Below, in pieces: positions 53,687 to 64,000 of a stretch of DNA of 64,000 nucleotides. Below the pieces are notes generated by a model. It searched no databases. It was not told the DNA's origin and saw nothing but the letters and a program-made list of their open reading frames with translations. Source of the stretch: Litoditis marina. Its lineage: Eukaryota > Nematoda > Chromadorea > Rhabditida > Rhabditidae. Made by a program: the position numbers and the translations under genes. The stretch lies in NCBI GenBank assembly GCA_964036275.1, contig OZ038437.1:14540090-14604089 (forward strand), read 5' to 3'. Numbering within the stretch: the stretch's first letter is position 1; the number at the start of each line of letters is the position of its first letter.

Positions 53687-53691
53687 TTACG
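53687..53691 (+). other. Five-base junction remnant TTACG between E31 and E32
   Basis: This is the only CTAG end in the window followed by extra bases rather than directly by a full 5' terminus. TTAC matches the first four bases of the TTACCACCC terminus seen in E5 and all B units, so it may be the stump of a unit that was abandoned almost at once. Confidence 0.6.
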
Positions 53692-54686
53692 TCACCACCC
53701 TATAGATAATCGTGCTAAATGACGTGACGGTACGGTACGGTACGGTACGTGACTTTGAGTTGAACGATGAGCACTAACCAGTATGACCATCAATTATGTC
53801 ACCAAAATCTAAGGTCGCGGTGTCTAAGGAAAATCAATGATATCGATTTATTGATTTATTAAGGCCTTAAGTTGGAGAGTGAATTTTCGGAGATACTGCA
53901 CATGAAAGCCTGTATTCTGAAGTTGATTGTTTCTGTCGAGCGCTTTTTGCCGGAAACGTTTCCGGAAACAGTTACATGAATTAGAAAAAAGTATAATTTT
54001 TTGCTACTTTTATTCCTCATACCGCGTATGTTGTAGATATGACCTTAAAATTTCTGGCTGGTTGAACTCTCCAGAAGTCCCTTCTATTGGCTCAGTATCG
54101 TTGAAAATTTCGCAATATCCTCCGGATTTGAGAAATTTCCGGAACATTTTGAGATTTCCGAACTGTTTTAAAATGGTCCTCATCTGTTCATATTGTGACA
54201 CAAGATGTGTCAAGACCTACTGAGTATACACTCGCAATATGAGAGATCAAAGATCAAGTATCGATTTTTGGTGATCTCCGTTATGAAACGTAGTACCTCA
54301 TAAATGAGGCTACAAAAGAAGGTTCCCATCAATTATATGTCTTTATAGTTCTATACTGTATAGAGTTGATTGTCAGGTACTTAACTTTATAGGCAATAAA
54401 CATTATATTATATGACGGGTGTTCTGTAAGCGTTGATAAAAATCAACAAAAAATTTCATTCATTTTGGTGGGGCACATGTTCAAAATGTGATTGAATCTC
54501 TGAGATTTGTGTATAAGATGCGCATAAAGAATTAAAATAATTTGTATGTGACAGATTTTTGAATTTCTCAAAAATAATTTTTTAAGACGTTTTTTTAGAA
54601 AAAAGTGAAACAGCCAATTTCATGCAGTATGACCCAAATTTTGTCCATAGACGAAGGTCAATAGACCGGCAAATATTGTGAAAAAT
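53692..54686 (+). mobile_element. E32: 3'-truncated type A unit (995 bp)
   Basis: It starts TCACCACCC and stops at TGTGAAAAAT, where E33 begins. By eye it is identical to the first 995 bp of E33. Heat-shock element at 54132-54144. It lacks the DR1, CRE block, 3' module and hairpin. Confidence 0.88.
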
Positions 54687-56219
54687 TCACCACCCTATAG
54701 ATAATCGTGCTAAATGACGTGACGGTACGGTACGGTACGGTACGTGACTTTGAGTTGAACGATGAGCACTAACCAGTATGACCATCAATTATGTCACCAA
54801 AATCTAAGGTCGCGGTGTCTAAGGAAAATCAATGATATCGATTTATTGATTTATTAAGGCCTTAAGTTGGAGAGTGAATTTTCGGAGATACTGCACATGA
54901 AAGCCTGTATTCTGAAGTTGATTGTTTCTGTCGAGCGCTTTTTGCCGGAAACGTTTCCGGAAACAGTTACATGAATTAGAAAAAAGTATAATTTTTTGCT
55001 ACTTTTATTCCTCATACCGCGTATGTTGTAGATATGACCTTAAAATTTCTGGCTGGTTGAACTCTCCAGAAGTCCCTTCTATTGGCTCAGTATCGTTGAA
55101 AATTTCGCAATATCCTCCGGATTTGAGAAATTTCCGGAACATTTTGAGATTTCCGAACTGTTTTAAAATGGTCCTCATCTGTTCATATTGTGACACAAGA
55201 TGTGTCAAGACCTACTGAGTATACACTCGCAATATGAGAGATCAAAGATCAAGTATCGATTTTTGGTGATCTCCGTTATGAAACGTAGTACCTCATAAAT
55301 GAGGCTACAAAAGAAGGTTCCCATCAATTATATGTCTTTATAGTTCTATACTGTATAGAGTTGATTGTCAGGTACTTAACTTTATAGGCAATAAACATTA
55401 TATTATATGACGGGTGTTCTGTAAGCGTTGATAAAAATCAACAAAAAATTTCATTCATTTTGGTGGGGCACATGTTCAAAATGTGATTGAATCTCTGAGA
55501 TTTGTGTATAAGATGCGCATAAAGAATTAAAATAATTTGTATGTGACAGATTTTTGAATTTCTCAAAAATAATTTTTTAAGACGTTTTTTTAGAAAAAAG
55601 TGAAACAGCCAATTTCATGCAGTATGACCCAAATTTTGTCCATAGACGAAGGTCAATAGACCGGCAAATATTGTGAAAAATTAAGCAAAACCATTCAGCC
55701 GTTCTCGAGTTATTCAAGTTTTAAAAGTCCAACCCGTACTATATACGGCGCAAATAGGCTCACTTTTAAGCTACCTCGGACTCAACATTTTCACACGCCT
55801 CTCCTGAACGTCTAAATGATCGGAACGACTTGAAACTCATAGGACATGACCAGTATTGGATAAAGATTGTACTGCCAGAGCATTAAGGTCAAAGGTCAAT
55901 TATTGATTTTTTTAGCGCATTAAATATGATTTGGGCCTAACATTGCTATGGAAATAGATGTAACTTCAAACTTAGTGTCATTGTATTCCACTACTCATGA
56001 ACAACTCAAAAAATCAAACACGGGATACATCGGAAAAAAATGAACCAAGTTACAGTAGTTTTAACTTTCAAGATCAAACCATCAATTGATGACGTCACAT
56101 ACCAAGCATTTCACTAGCAAAAAAGTCAAGTTCTTTTTAATAGTTCCTCTTGGGCTCCAAGCTATTGCAAACCGTAGATCATACTCATAGGTGAAGACTA
56201 TATGAATTCTAAGTAACGA
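54687..56219 (+). mobile_element. E33: 3'-truncated mosaic type A unit (1533 bp)
   Basis: It begins like E8, continues like E12 through the heat-shock element (55127-55139), then follows E11/E31 from about 55320 on (TATATGTCTTTATAG). DR1 at 55886-55898. It stops at AAGTAACGA, just after the CRE block, and the next TC follows at 56220. The 3' module and terminal hairpin are missing. Confidence 0.88.
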
Positions 56220-58033
56220 TCACCACCCTATAGATAATCGTGTAAACTGACGGGACGGTACGTAACGGTACGTGACTTTGAGTTGAACGATGAGCACTAA
56301 CCAGTATGACCATCAATTATGTCACTAAAATCTAAGGTCGCGGTGTCTAAGGAAAATCAATGCTATCGATTTATTGATTTTTTAAGGCCTTAAGGAGAAG
56401 AGCGAATTTGTAGAGATACTCCATATGAAAGCCTGTATTCTGAAGACAAATGTTTCCATCGAGCGCTTTTTGCCGGAAACGTTTCCGGAAACAGTTACAT
56501 GAATTAGAAAAAAGTACAATTTTTTACTACTTTCATTCCTCATACCGCCCATGTTGATGATATGACCTCAAATTTTCTGGCTGGTTGAACTCTCCAGAAG
56601 TCCCTTCTGTTGGCTCAATATCGTGGAAAATTTTGCAACTTTCTCCGGATTTGAGAAATTTCCGGAACTTTTTGAGATTTCCGAACTGTTTTAAAATGGT
56701 CCTCATCTGTTCAAATTGTGGCACAAGATGTGTCATGACCTACTGAGTATACATTCGCAATATGAGAGATCAAAGATCAAGTATCGATTTTTGGTGATCT
56801 CCGTTATGAAACATAGTACCTCATAAATGAGGCTACAAAAGAAGGTTCCCATCAATTATATGTCTTTATAGTTCTATACTGTATAGAGTTGATTGTCAGG
56901 TACTTAACTTTATAGGCAATAAACATTATATTATATGACGGGTGTTCTGTAAGCGTTGATAAAAATCAACAAAAAATTTCATTCATTTTGGTGGGGCACA
57001 TGTTCAAAATGTGATTGAATCTCTGAGATTTGTGTATAAGATGCGCATAAAGAATTAAAATAATTTGTATGTGACAGATTTTTGAATTTCTCAAAAATAA
57101 TTTTTTAAGACGTTTTTTTAGAAAAAAGTGAAACAGCCAATTTCATGCAGTATGACCCAAATTTTGTCCATAGACGAAGGTCAATAGACCGGCAAATATT
57201 GTGAAAAATTAAGCAAAACCATTCAGCCGTTCTCGAGTTATTCAAGTTTTAAAAGTCCAACCCGTACTATATACGGCGCAAATAGGCTCACTTTTAAGCT
57301 ACCTCGGACTCAACATTTTCACACGCCTCTCCTGAACGTCTAAATGATCGGAACGACTTGAAACTCATAGAACATGACCAGTATTGGATAAAGATTGTAC
57401 TGCCAGAGCATTAAGGTCAAAGGTCAATTATTGATTTTTTTAGCGCATTAAATATGATTTGGGCCTAACATTGCTATGGAAATAGATGTAACTTCAAACT
57501 TAGTGTCATTGTATTCCACTACTCATGAACAACTCAAAAAATCAAACACGGGATACATCGGAAAAAAATGAACCAAGTTACAGTAGTTTTAAGTTTCAAG
57601 ATCAAACCATCAATTGATGACGTCACATACCAAGCATTTCACTAGCAAAAAAGTCAAGTTCTTTTTAATAGTTCCTCTTGGGCTCCAAGCTATTGCAAAC
57701 CGTAGATCATACTCATAGGTGAAGACTATATGAATTCTAAGTAACGACGAGTAATATTCAGAAGGCTAGAAGACGTCAAATACAAACAATGCCATGGAGT
57801 ATTGAAACTCTCAGAACAAGTACCATTAGTGACAACGATGTCATGACGACAATGTTTCACGATGTAACGTCAACGACACATAGGATTCTGAAGGCCAGAA
57901 GACGTCACAACCCAAGTTGTCATGGAACCAAAAAAGTTAATCTAAATAACTCTAAATGACTACACGCGTGGGGGGTCTGGGGGGTCTCCCCCCAGCTAGA
58001 CGGGCACGCGGCGTGAGCCGCGTGACCGGCTAG
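56220..58033 (+). mobile_element. E34: complete type A unit, module II; distant twin of E11
   Basis: 1814 bp, by eye the same as E11 at an offset of 39,238 bp. Heat-shock element at 56655-56667, DR1 at 57414-57426, G6/C6 hairpin at 57977-57995, terminal hairpin at 58005-58024. Confidence 0.9.
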
Positions 58034-59845
58034 TCACCACCCTATAGATAATCGTGCTAAATGACGTGACGGTACATAACGTAACGGGATCCATTTTTTA
58101 AAGATAACGACTAACCACTATGACCATCAATTATGTCACTAAAATCTAAGGTCGCGGTGTCTAAGGAAAATCAATGCTATCGATTTATTGATTTTTTAAG
58201 GCCCTAAGTTGGACAGTGAAATTTCGGAGATACTCCACATGAAAGCCTGTATTCTGAAGACAAATGTTTCCATCGAGCGCTTTTTGCCGGAAACGTTTCC
58301 GGAAACAGTTACATGAATTAGAAAAAAGTATAATTTTTTGCTACTTTCATTCCTCATACCGCGTATGTTGTAGATATGACCTTAAAATTTCTGGCTGGTT
58401 GAACTCTCCAGAAGTCCCTTCTATTGGCTCAGTATCGTTGGAAATTTCGCAACATCCTCCGGATTTGAGAAATTTCCGGAACATTTTGAGATTTCCGAAC
58501 TGTTTTAAAATGGTCCTCATCTGTTCATATTGTGACACAAGATGTGTCATGACCTACTGAGTATACATTCGCAATATGAGAGATCAAAGATCAAGTATCG
58601 ATTTTTGGTGATCTCCGTTATGAAACATAGTACCTGATAAATGGGGCTACAAAAGAAGGTTCCCATGAACTGTTTGTCTTCTTATTTTTACAGTGTATAG
58701 AGTTGATTGTCAGGTACTCTACTTTATGAGTAATAAACATTATCGCATATAACGGGTGTTCTGTAAGCGTCGATAAAAATCAACAAAAAATTTCATTCAT
58801 TTCGGTGGGGCACATGTTCAAAATGTGATTGAATCTCTGAGATTTGTGTATAAGATGCGCATAGAGAATTGAAACGATTTGTATGTAACAGATTTTTGAA
58901 TTTCTCAAAAATAATTTTTTAAGACGGTTTTTTAGAAAAAAGTGAAACAGCCAAACTCATGCAGTTTGACCCAAATTTTGTCCATAGACGAAGGTCAATA
59001 GACCGGCAAATATTGTGAAAAATTAAGCAAAACCATCCAGCCGTTCTCGAGTTATTCAAGTTTTAAAAGTCAAACCCGTACTATATACGGCGCAAATAGG
59101 CTCACTTTTAAGCTACCTCGAACTCAACATTTTCCCACGCCTCTCCTGATCGTTTAAATGATCGGAACGACTTGAAACTCACAGGATAGGACCAGTATTG
59201 AATAAAGATTGTACTGCCAGAGCATTAAGGTCAAAGGTCAACTATTGATTTTTTCAGCGCAATAAATATGATTTTGGCCTAAAATTGCTATGGAAATAGA
59301 TGTAACTTCAAACTTAGTGTCATTGTATTCCACTACTCATGAACAACTCGAAAAGTCAAACACGGGGTACATCGGAGAGAAATGAGCCAAGTTACAGTAG
59401 TTTTAAGTTTCAAGATCAAACCATCAATTGATGACGTCACATACCAAGCATTTCACTAGCAAAAAAGTCAAGTTCTTTTTAATAGTTCCTCTTGGGCTCT
59501 AAGCTATTGCAAACCGTAGATTATACTCATAGTTGAAGACTATATGAATTCTAAGTAACGACGAGTAATATTCAGAAGGCTAGAAGACGTCAAATACAAA
59601 CAATGCCATAGAGTATTGAAACTCTCAGAACAAGTACCGTTGGTGACAACGATGTCATGACGACAATGTTTCACGATGTAACGTCAACGACACATAGGAT
59701 TCTGAAGGCCAGAAGACGTCACAACCCAAGTTGTCATGGAACCAAAAAAGTTTATCTAAATAACTTGAAATGACTACACGCGTGGGGGGTCTGGGGGGTC
59801 TCCCCCCAGCTAGACGGGCACGCGGCGTAAGCCGCGTGACCGGCT
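58034..59845 (+). mobile_element. E35: type A unit lacking the last two bases, module II
   Basis: 1812 bp. The end reads CCGGCT and joins TTACCACCC of the next B unit, so AG of CTAG is lost. Heat-shock element at 58469-58481, DR1 at 59228-59240, G6/C6 hairpin at 59791-59809, terminal hairpin at 59819-59838 with loop GTAA. The 3' half matches E17/E20. Confidence 0.88.
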
Positions 59846-61350
59846 TTACCACCCTATACATAATCGTGTAAGGTCCCATAACGTGGAACCTCATGACATG
59901 ATGACAAGATGCTCAATACGCCAAACCATGACAATGACTCCAAAGCGTTGCATTGCGCTTTTTTAGTTCGAAATATTTACAATTAGATTTTTAATGATCA
60001 AAAAACGATTTTCAAAACTCGCTTATTTCACACTTTTCACCTATCCAACGTGTACGGATCTTCTACATCGGCGTTTGAGACAGAGTACTAAAATTTCCCT
60101 ACTTGAATACAAATTCCCCTAAACTGCTACGTGTCGATGAATAAAGTTACTCTACCCCCGGGGAAATCTTGGTTTCTGGAAAAAAAACTGTCTTTCCGGC
60201 GGAGAGCCTAACCATTATGACCAAAAATTGTGTCACCAAAATATAAGGTCGCCATGTCCAAGGATTAGTCAAAATATTGATTTATTGATTTTTTAGGATC
60301 TCAAATATGGGAACAAAATTTCAGAGTTATCTTCACAGAATGATCTACTATCAAATCTAAAACTTTCTGTCGAGGCGTTTTTGCCGGAAAAATTTCCGGA
60401 AACAGTTACATCAATTACAAAAAAGTGTATTTCTCAGTTTTTTTCGTTTCTCATACCGCCTACGTTGATGATATGGCTGTAGAACCTTGATCCAGGAGAT
60501 GTAGTCGAAATACTCACACATCCCCCACAGAGCGAAAGCTCTCCGATTCTGAAGGGGGAAGGAAGGTGAGATTTCCGGAACTGAACGGAATTTCCGAACT
60601 GTTTGAAAATGGTCCTGACTCGATCATATTGTGGTAAAAGGTGTGTCATGACTTACTGAGTATATATTTGCAATATGAAAGATCAAAGATCAAGTATCGA
60701 TTTTTAGTGATCTCTATAATAAAACATTGTACCTCTAAAATGGTGCTACAAAATAGGGTTCTCATTCGTCGTTCCGCTTCTAATTGTAAGATAGGATAGA
60801 TTCGATAGTAAGGTGTTTAAATTTGTAAGCAAATACAATTCATCTTCAATGACAAGTTCACTGTAAGCGTTTGTAATCATCAACAAAAAATTTCATTCAT
60901 TTCGGTGGGGCACATGTTCAAAATATGATTACATCTTTGAGATTTGTGCATAAGATGCGCATGAAGAATTGAAACAGTTTGTATGTAACAGATTTTTGAA
61001 TTTCTCAAAAATAATTTTTTAAGACCGTTTTTTAAAAAAAAAGTAGATATCGGGTAAGTACGTAAATCAACTGTTTGTCAATAATATGGTTTACTTATAT
61101 TTTTGCCAATATCAAGTAAGTATTCTCAATACAATTCTACAATGAAAACACCGATTTTTACAACTTGTGTTTTTCATTTTCTGATGACGTCATCAAACAG
61201 TTGGAAAATCGAAAAAATTGCATAACTCTAAGAAGCATTTAGCTATTATAACCAAACTTGGTAAGTAACTTTTTACTCTGGATCTCCAACTTTTCATCGA
61301 AACACGAGACAGATTGCTTCACGGGAAAGTGGTTTTTCTGACCTTTGGCA
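59846..61350 (+). mobile_element. E36: type B element, copy 3
   Basis: 1505 bp from TTACCACCC to CTTTGGCA. Near-identical to E38, with one visible difference (T at 60937, C in E38). Palindrome TGATGACGTCATCA at 61182-61195. It has the fuller CCGGAAAAATTTCCGG form of the central palindrome. No hairpin/CTAG end. Confidence 0.78.
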
Positions 61351-61411
61351 TTACCACCCTATACATAATCGTGTAAGGTCCCATAACGTGGAACCTCATG
61401 ACATGATGACA
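61351..61411 (+). mobile_element. E37: 61-bp 5' fragment of a type B element
   Basis: It repeats the first 61 bases of E36, ending at CATGATGACA, and is then replaced by a new TTACCACCC start. This is the shortest clear truncated unit. Confidence 0.85.
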
Positions 61412-62916
61412 TTACCACCCTATACATAATCGTGTAAGGTCCCATAACGTGGAACCTCATGACATGATGACAAGATGCTCAATACGCCAAACCATGACAA
61501 TGACTCCAAAGCGTTGCATTGCGCTTTTTTAGTTCGAAATATTTACAATTAGATTTTTAATGATCAAAAAACGATTTTCAAAACTCGCTTATTTCACACT
61601 TTTCACCTATCCAACGTGTACGGATCTTCTACATCGGCGTTTGAGACAGAGTACTAAAATTTCCCTACTTGAATACAAATTCCCCTAAACTGCTACGTGT
61701 CGATGAATAAAGTTACTCTACCCCCGGGGAAATCTTGGTTTCTGGAAAAAAAACTGTCTTTCCGGCGGAGAGCCTAACCATTATGACCAAAAATTGTGTC
61801 ACCAAAATATAAGGTCGCCATGTCCAAGGATTAGTCAAAATATTGATTTATTGATTTTTTAGGATCTCAAATATGGGAACAAAATTTCAGAGTTATCTTC
61901 ACAGAATGATCTACTATCAAATCTAAAACTTTCTGTCGAGGCGTTTTTGCCGGAAAAATTTCCGGAAACAGTTACATCAATTACAAAAAAGTGTATTTCT
62001 CAGTTTTTTTCGTTTCTCATACCGCCTACGTTGATGATATGGCTGTAGAACCTTGATCCAGGAGATGTAGTCGAAATACTCACACATCCCCCACAGAGCG
62101 AAAGCTCTCCGATTCTGAAGGGGGAAGGAAGGTGAGATTTCCGGAACTGAACGGAATTTCCGAACTGTTTGAAAATGGTCCTGACTCGATCATATTGTGG
62201 TAAAAGGTGTGTCATGACTTACTGAGTATATATTTGCAATATGAAAGATCAAAGATCAAGTATCGATTTTTAGTGATCTCTATAATAAAACATTGTACCT
62301 CTAAAATGGTGCTACAAAATAGGGTTCTCATTCGTCGTTCCGCTTCTAATTGTAAGATAGGATAGATTCGATAGTAAGGTGTTTAAATTTGTAAGCAAAT
62401 ACAATTCATCTTCAATGACAAGTTCACTGTAAGCGTTTGTAATCATCAACAAAAAATTTCATTCATTTCGGTGGGGCACATGTTCAAAATATGATTACAT
62501 CTCTGAGATTTGTGCATAAGATGCGCATGAAGAATTGAAACAGTTTGTATGTAACAGATTTTTGAATTTCTCAAAAATAATTTTTTAAGACCGTTTTTTA
62601 AAAAAAAAGTAGATATCGGGTAAGTACGTAAATCAACTGTTTGTCAATAATATGGTTTACTTATATTTTTGCCAATATCAAGTAAGTATTCTCAATACAA
62701 TTCTACAATGAAAACACCGATTTTTACAACTTGTGTTTTTCATTTTCTGATGACGTCATCAAACAGTTGGAAAATCGAAAAAATTGCATAACTCTAAGAA
62801 GCATTTAGCTATTATAACCAAACTTGGTAAGTAACTTTTTACTCTGGATCTCCAACTTTTCATCGAAACACGAGACAGATTGCTTCACGGGAAAGTGGTT
62901 TTTCTGACCTTTGGCA
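61412..62916 (+). mobile_element. E38: type B element, copy 4
   Basis: 1505 bp, a twin of E36 at an offset of 1566 bp. Palindrome at 62748-62761. It ends GGCA, followed by the A' type 5' terminus, as after E6. Confidence 0.78.
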
Positions 62917-64000
62917 TCACCCTTACTATACTATACATGCTAATATAACGGTACGGTACGTAACGGTACGGGACGCCCAACTTTTGTTCCTAAACAACTT
63001 CTAACCATGACCATCAATTATGTCAGTAAAATTTAAGGTCGCGGTGTCTAAGGAAAATCAATGCTATCGATTTATTGATTTTTTAAGGCCTTAAGTTGGA
63101 GAGCAGAATTTCAGAGATACTCCACATGAAAGCCTGTCTTCTGAAGACAAACGGTTCTATCGATCACTGTTTGCCGGAAACGTTTCCGGAAAGAGTTACA
63201 TGAATTAGAAAAAAGTACAATTTTTTACTACTTTCATTCCTCATACCGCCCATGTTGATGATATGACCTTAAAATTTCTGGCTGGTTGAACTCCTCATAA
63301 GGCGTGACTATTGGCTCAATATCGTCAGGAATTTCGCAATTTCCTCCGGATTTGAGAAATTTCCGGAACAGTCTGGGATTTCCGAACTGTTTTAAAATGG
63401 TCCTCATCTTCTCATATTGTGGCACGAGATGTGTAATGACCTACTGAGTTTACATTCGCAATGTGAAGGATCAAAGATCAAGTATCGATTTTTGGTGATC
63501 TCCAGAATGAAACATAGTACCTCAAAAAGAAGGCTACAAAAGGAGGTTCCCATTAACCATTTGTTCTCTAATTTTCATATTGTAGACAATTGATTGTCAG
63601 GTACTTAACTTTATAAACAATAAACATTATATCGTAGGACAGGTGTTCTACAAGCGTTCATAAACATCAACAAAAAAATTTCATTCATTTCAGTGGGGCG
63701 CATGTTCAAAATATGATTGAATCTCTGAGATTTGTGTATAAGATGTGCATAAACGATTGAAACAATTTGTATGTGACAGATTTTAAAATTTCTCAAAAAT
63801 AATTTTTTAAGACGTTTTTTTAGAAAAAAGTGAAACAGCCAAACTCATGCAGTATGACCCAAATTTTGTCCATAGACGAAGATCAATAGACCGGCAAATA
63901 TTGTAGAAAATTGAGCAAAACCATTCAGCCGTTTTCGAGTTATTCAAGTTTTAAAAGTTCAACCCGTACTATATACGGCGCAAATAGGCTCACTTTTAAG
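62917..64000 (+). mobile_element. E39: type A unit with alternative 5' end (A'), cut by window edge
   Basis: It starts TCACCCTTACTATACTATAC like E7. Heat-shock element at 63356-63368. The body is among the more diverged ones, e.g. CGATCACTGTTTGCCGG where others have CGAGCGCTTTTTGCCGG. The unit continues beyond the window. Confidence 0.85.

Larger units (their letters stand above)
1..64000 (+). repeat. Head-to-tail tandem array of non-autonomous Helitron-like elements
   Basis: Forty successive units (called E0-E39 here) cover every base, all in the same orientation. Seen: about 30 units of 1.81-1.84 kb (type A), four units of about 1.505 kb (type B) and several truncated units. Type A units start TCACCACCC and end in a GC hairpin plus CTAG, and neighbouring units abut without spacer. 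Known: Helitrons have 5' TC, 3' CTRR and a short 3' hairpin, lack inverted repeats, and move by rolling-circle replication. Inferred: the array arose by rolling-circle concatemer formation and later unequal exchange. No Rep/helicase reading frame is visible, so an autonomous partner would lie elsewhere. An ordinary satellite that merely captured Helitron ends is the alternative. Confidence 0.85.

Noticed and set aside
49773..58033. Truncated units explained as targets of later insertions
   Set aside because: The right-hand remainder of each interrupted unit should follow the inserted copy, but none is found in the window.
1..64000. CRISPR array
   Set aside because: The repeats are 1.5-1.8 kb long without short repeat-spacer structure.
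1..64000. rDNA or other gene-cluster tandem repeat
   Set aside because: No rRNA or tRNA-like conserved sequence was recognised, and units vary in length and truncate freely.
1..64000. LTR retrotransposon or terminal-inverted-repeat DNA transposon array
   Set aside because: No long terminal repeats, primer-binding site, polyprotein frames, terminal inverted repeats or target duplications at unit boundaries. The ends fit a Helitron instead.

Overview
The whole window is one tandem array of mobile-element copies. I see no convincing protein-coding gene and no rRNA or tRNA. About 40 units lie head to tail on the same strand and account for every base. The DNA is AT-rich, has no bacterial gene density, and carries eukaryotic-style elements, so it comes from a eukaryotic repeat region. 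My best guess is a nematode, possibly Caenorhabditis-like, because of the element type and the embedded heat-shock elements. That is inference and was not tested by any search.

Main unit (type A, about 1.81-1.83 kb). Each starts TCACCACCCTATA and ends with a GC-rich hairpin (CACGCGGC-GTGA-GCCGCGTG), nine more bases and CTAG. There are no terminal inverted repeats and no target-site duplications. TC at the 5' end, CTAG at the 3' end and a hairpin about 10 nt before the end are the classic termini of a Helitron (rolling-circle transposon). In most junctions CTAG of one copy is followed directly by TC of the next, with no host DNA between. No Rep/helicase gene is present, so these are non-autonomous copies. 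From 5' to 3' a type A unit holds: the 5' terminus; a variable pentamer tract (CGGTA/CGGGA/CGTAA)n; a GGCC-centred palindrome; a 16-bp palindrome CCGGAAACGTTTCCGG; a perfect three-box heat-shock element (GAAATTTCCGGAA); several small hairpins; a perfect nuclear-receptor DR1 site (AGGTCAAAGGTCA); an invariant block with a CRE/ATF-type site (TGACGTCA); one of two alternative 3' modules (I, or II with a G6/C6 hairpin); and the terminal hairpin.

Second unit (type B, about 1.505 kb), at 8198, 22446, 59846 and 61412. It shares the 5' terminus (TT instead of TC) and has a diverged relative of the A body, but its 3' part is unrelated to A and lacks the hairpin/CTAG end. It carries a perfect 14-bp palindrome TGATGACGTCATCA.

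Layout: E0 (partial) to E4 are A units (1-7879). E5 is an internally deleted 318-bp A unit, and E6 is type B. E7-E13 are A (9702-22445) and E14 is B. E15-E28 are A (23951-49772), where E16 has an internal duplication. E29-E35 are A with several 3'-truncated copies (49773-59845). E36-E38 are B, a 61-bp B fragment, and B. E39 is A with an unusual 5' end and runs off the window.

The most interesting signals are: the array itself, which looks like a Helitron concatemer turning into a satellite; irregular junctions that always have an intact 5' terminus on the downstream side; single-unit near-identical pairs both adjacent and up to 39 kb apart; and some 30 regularly spaced heat-shock and DR1 sites.
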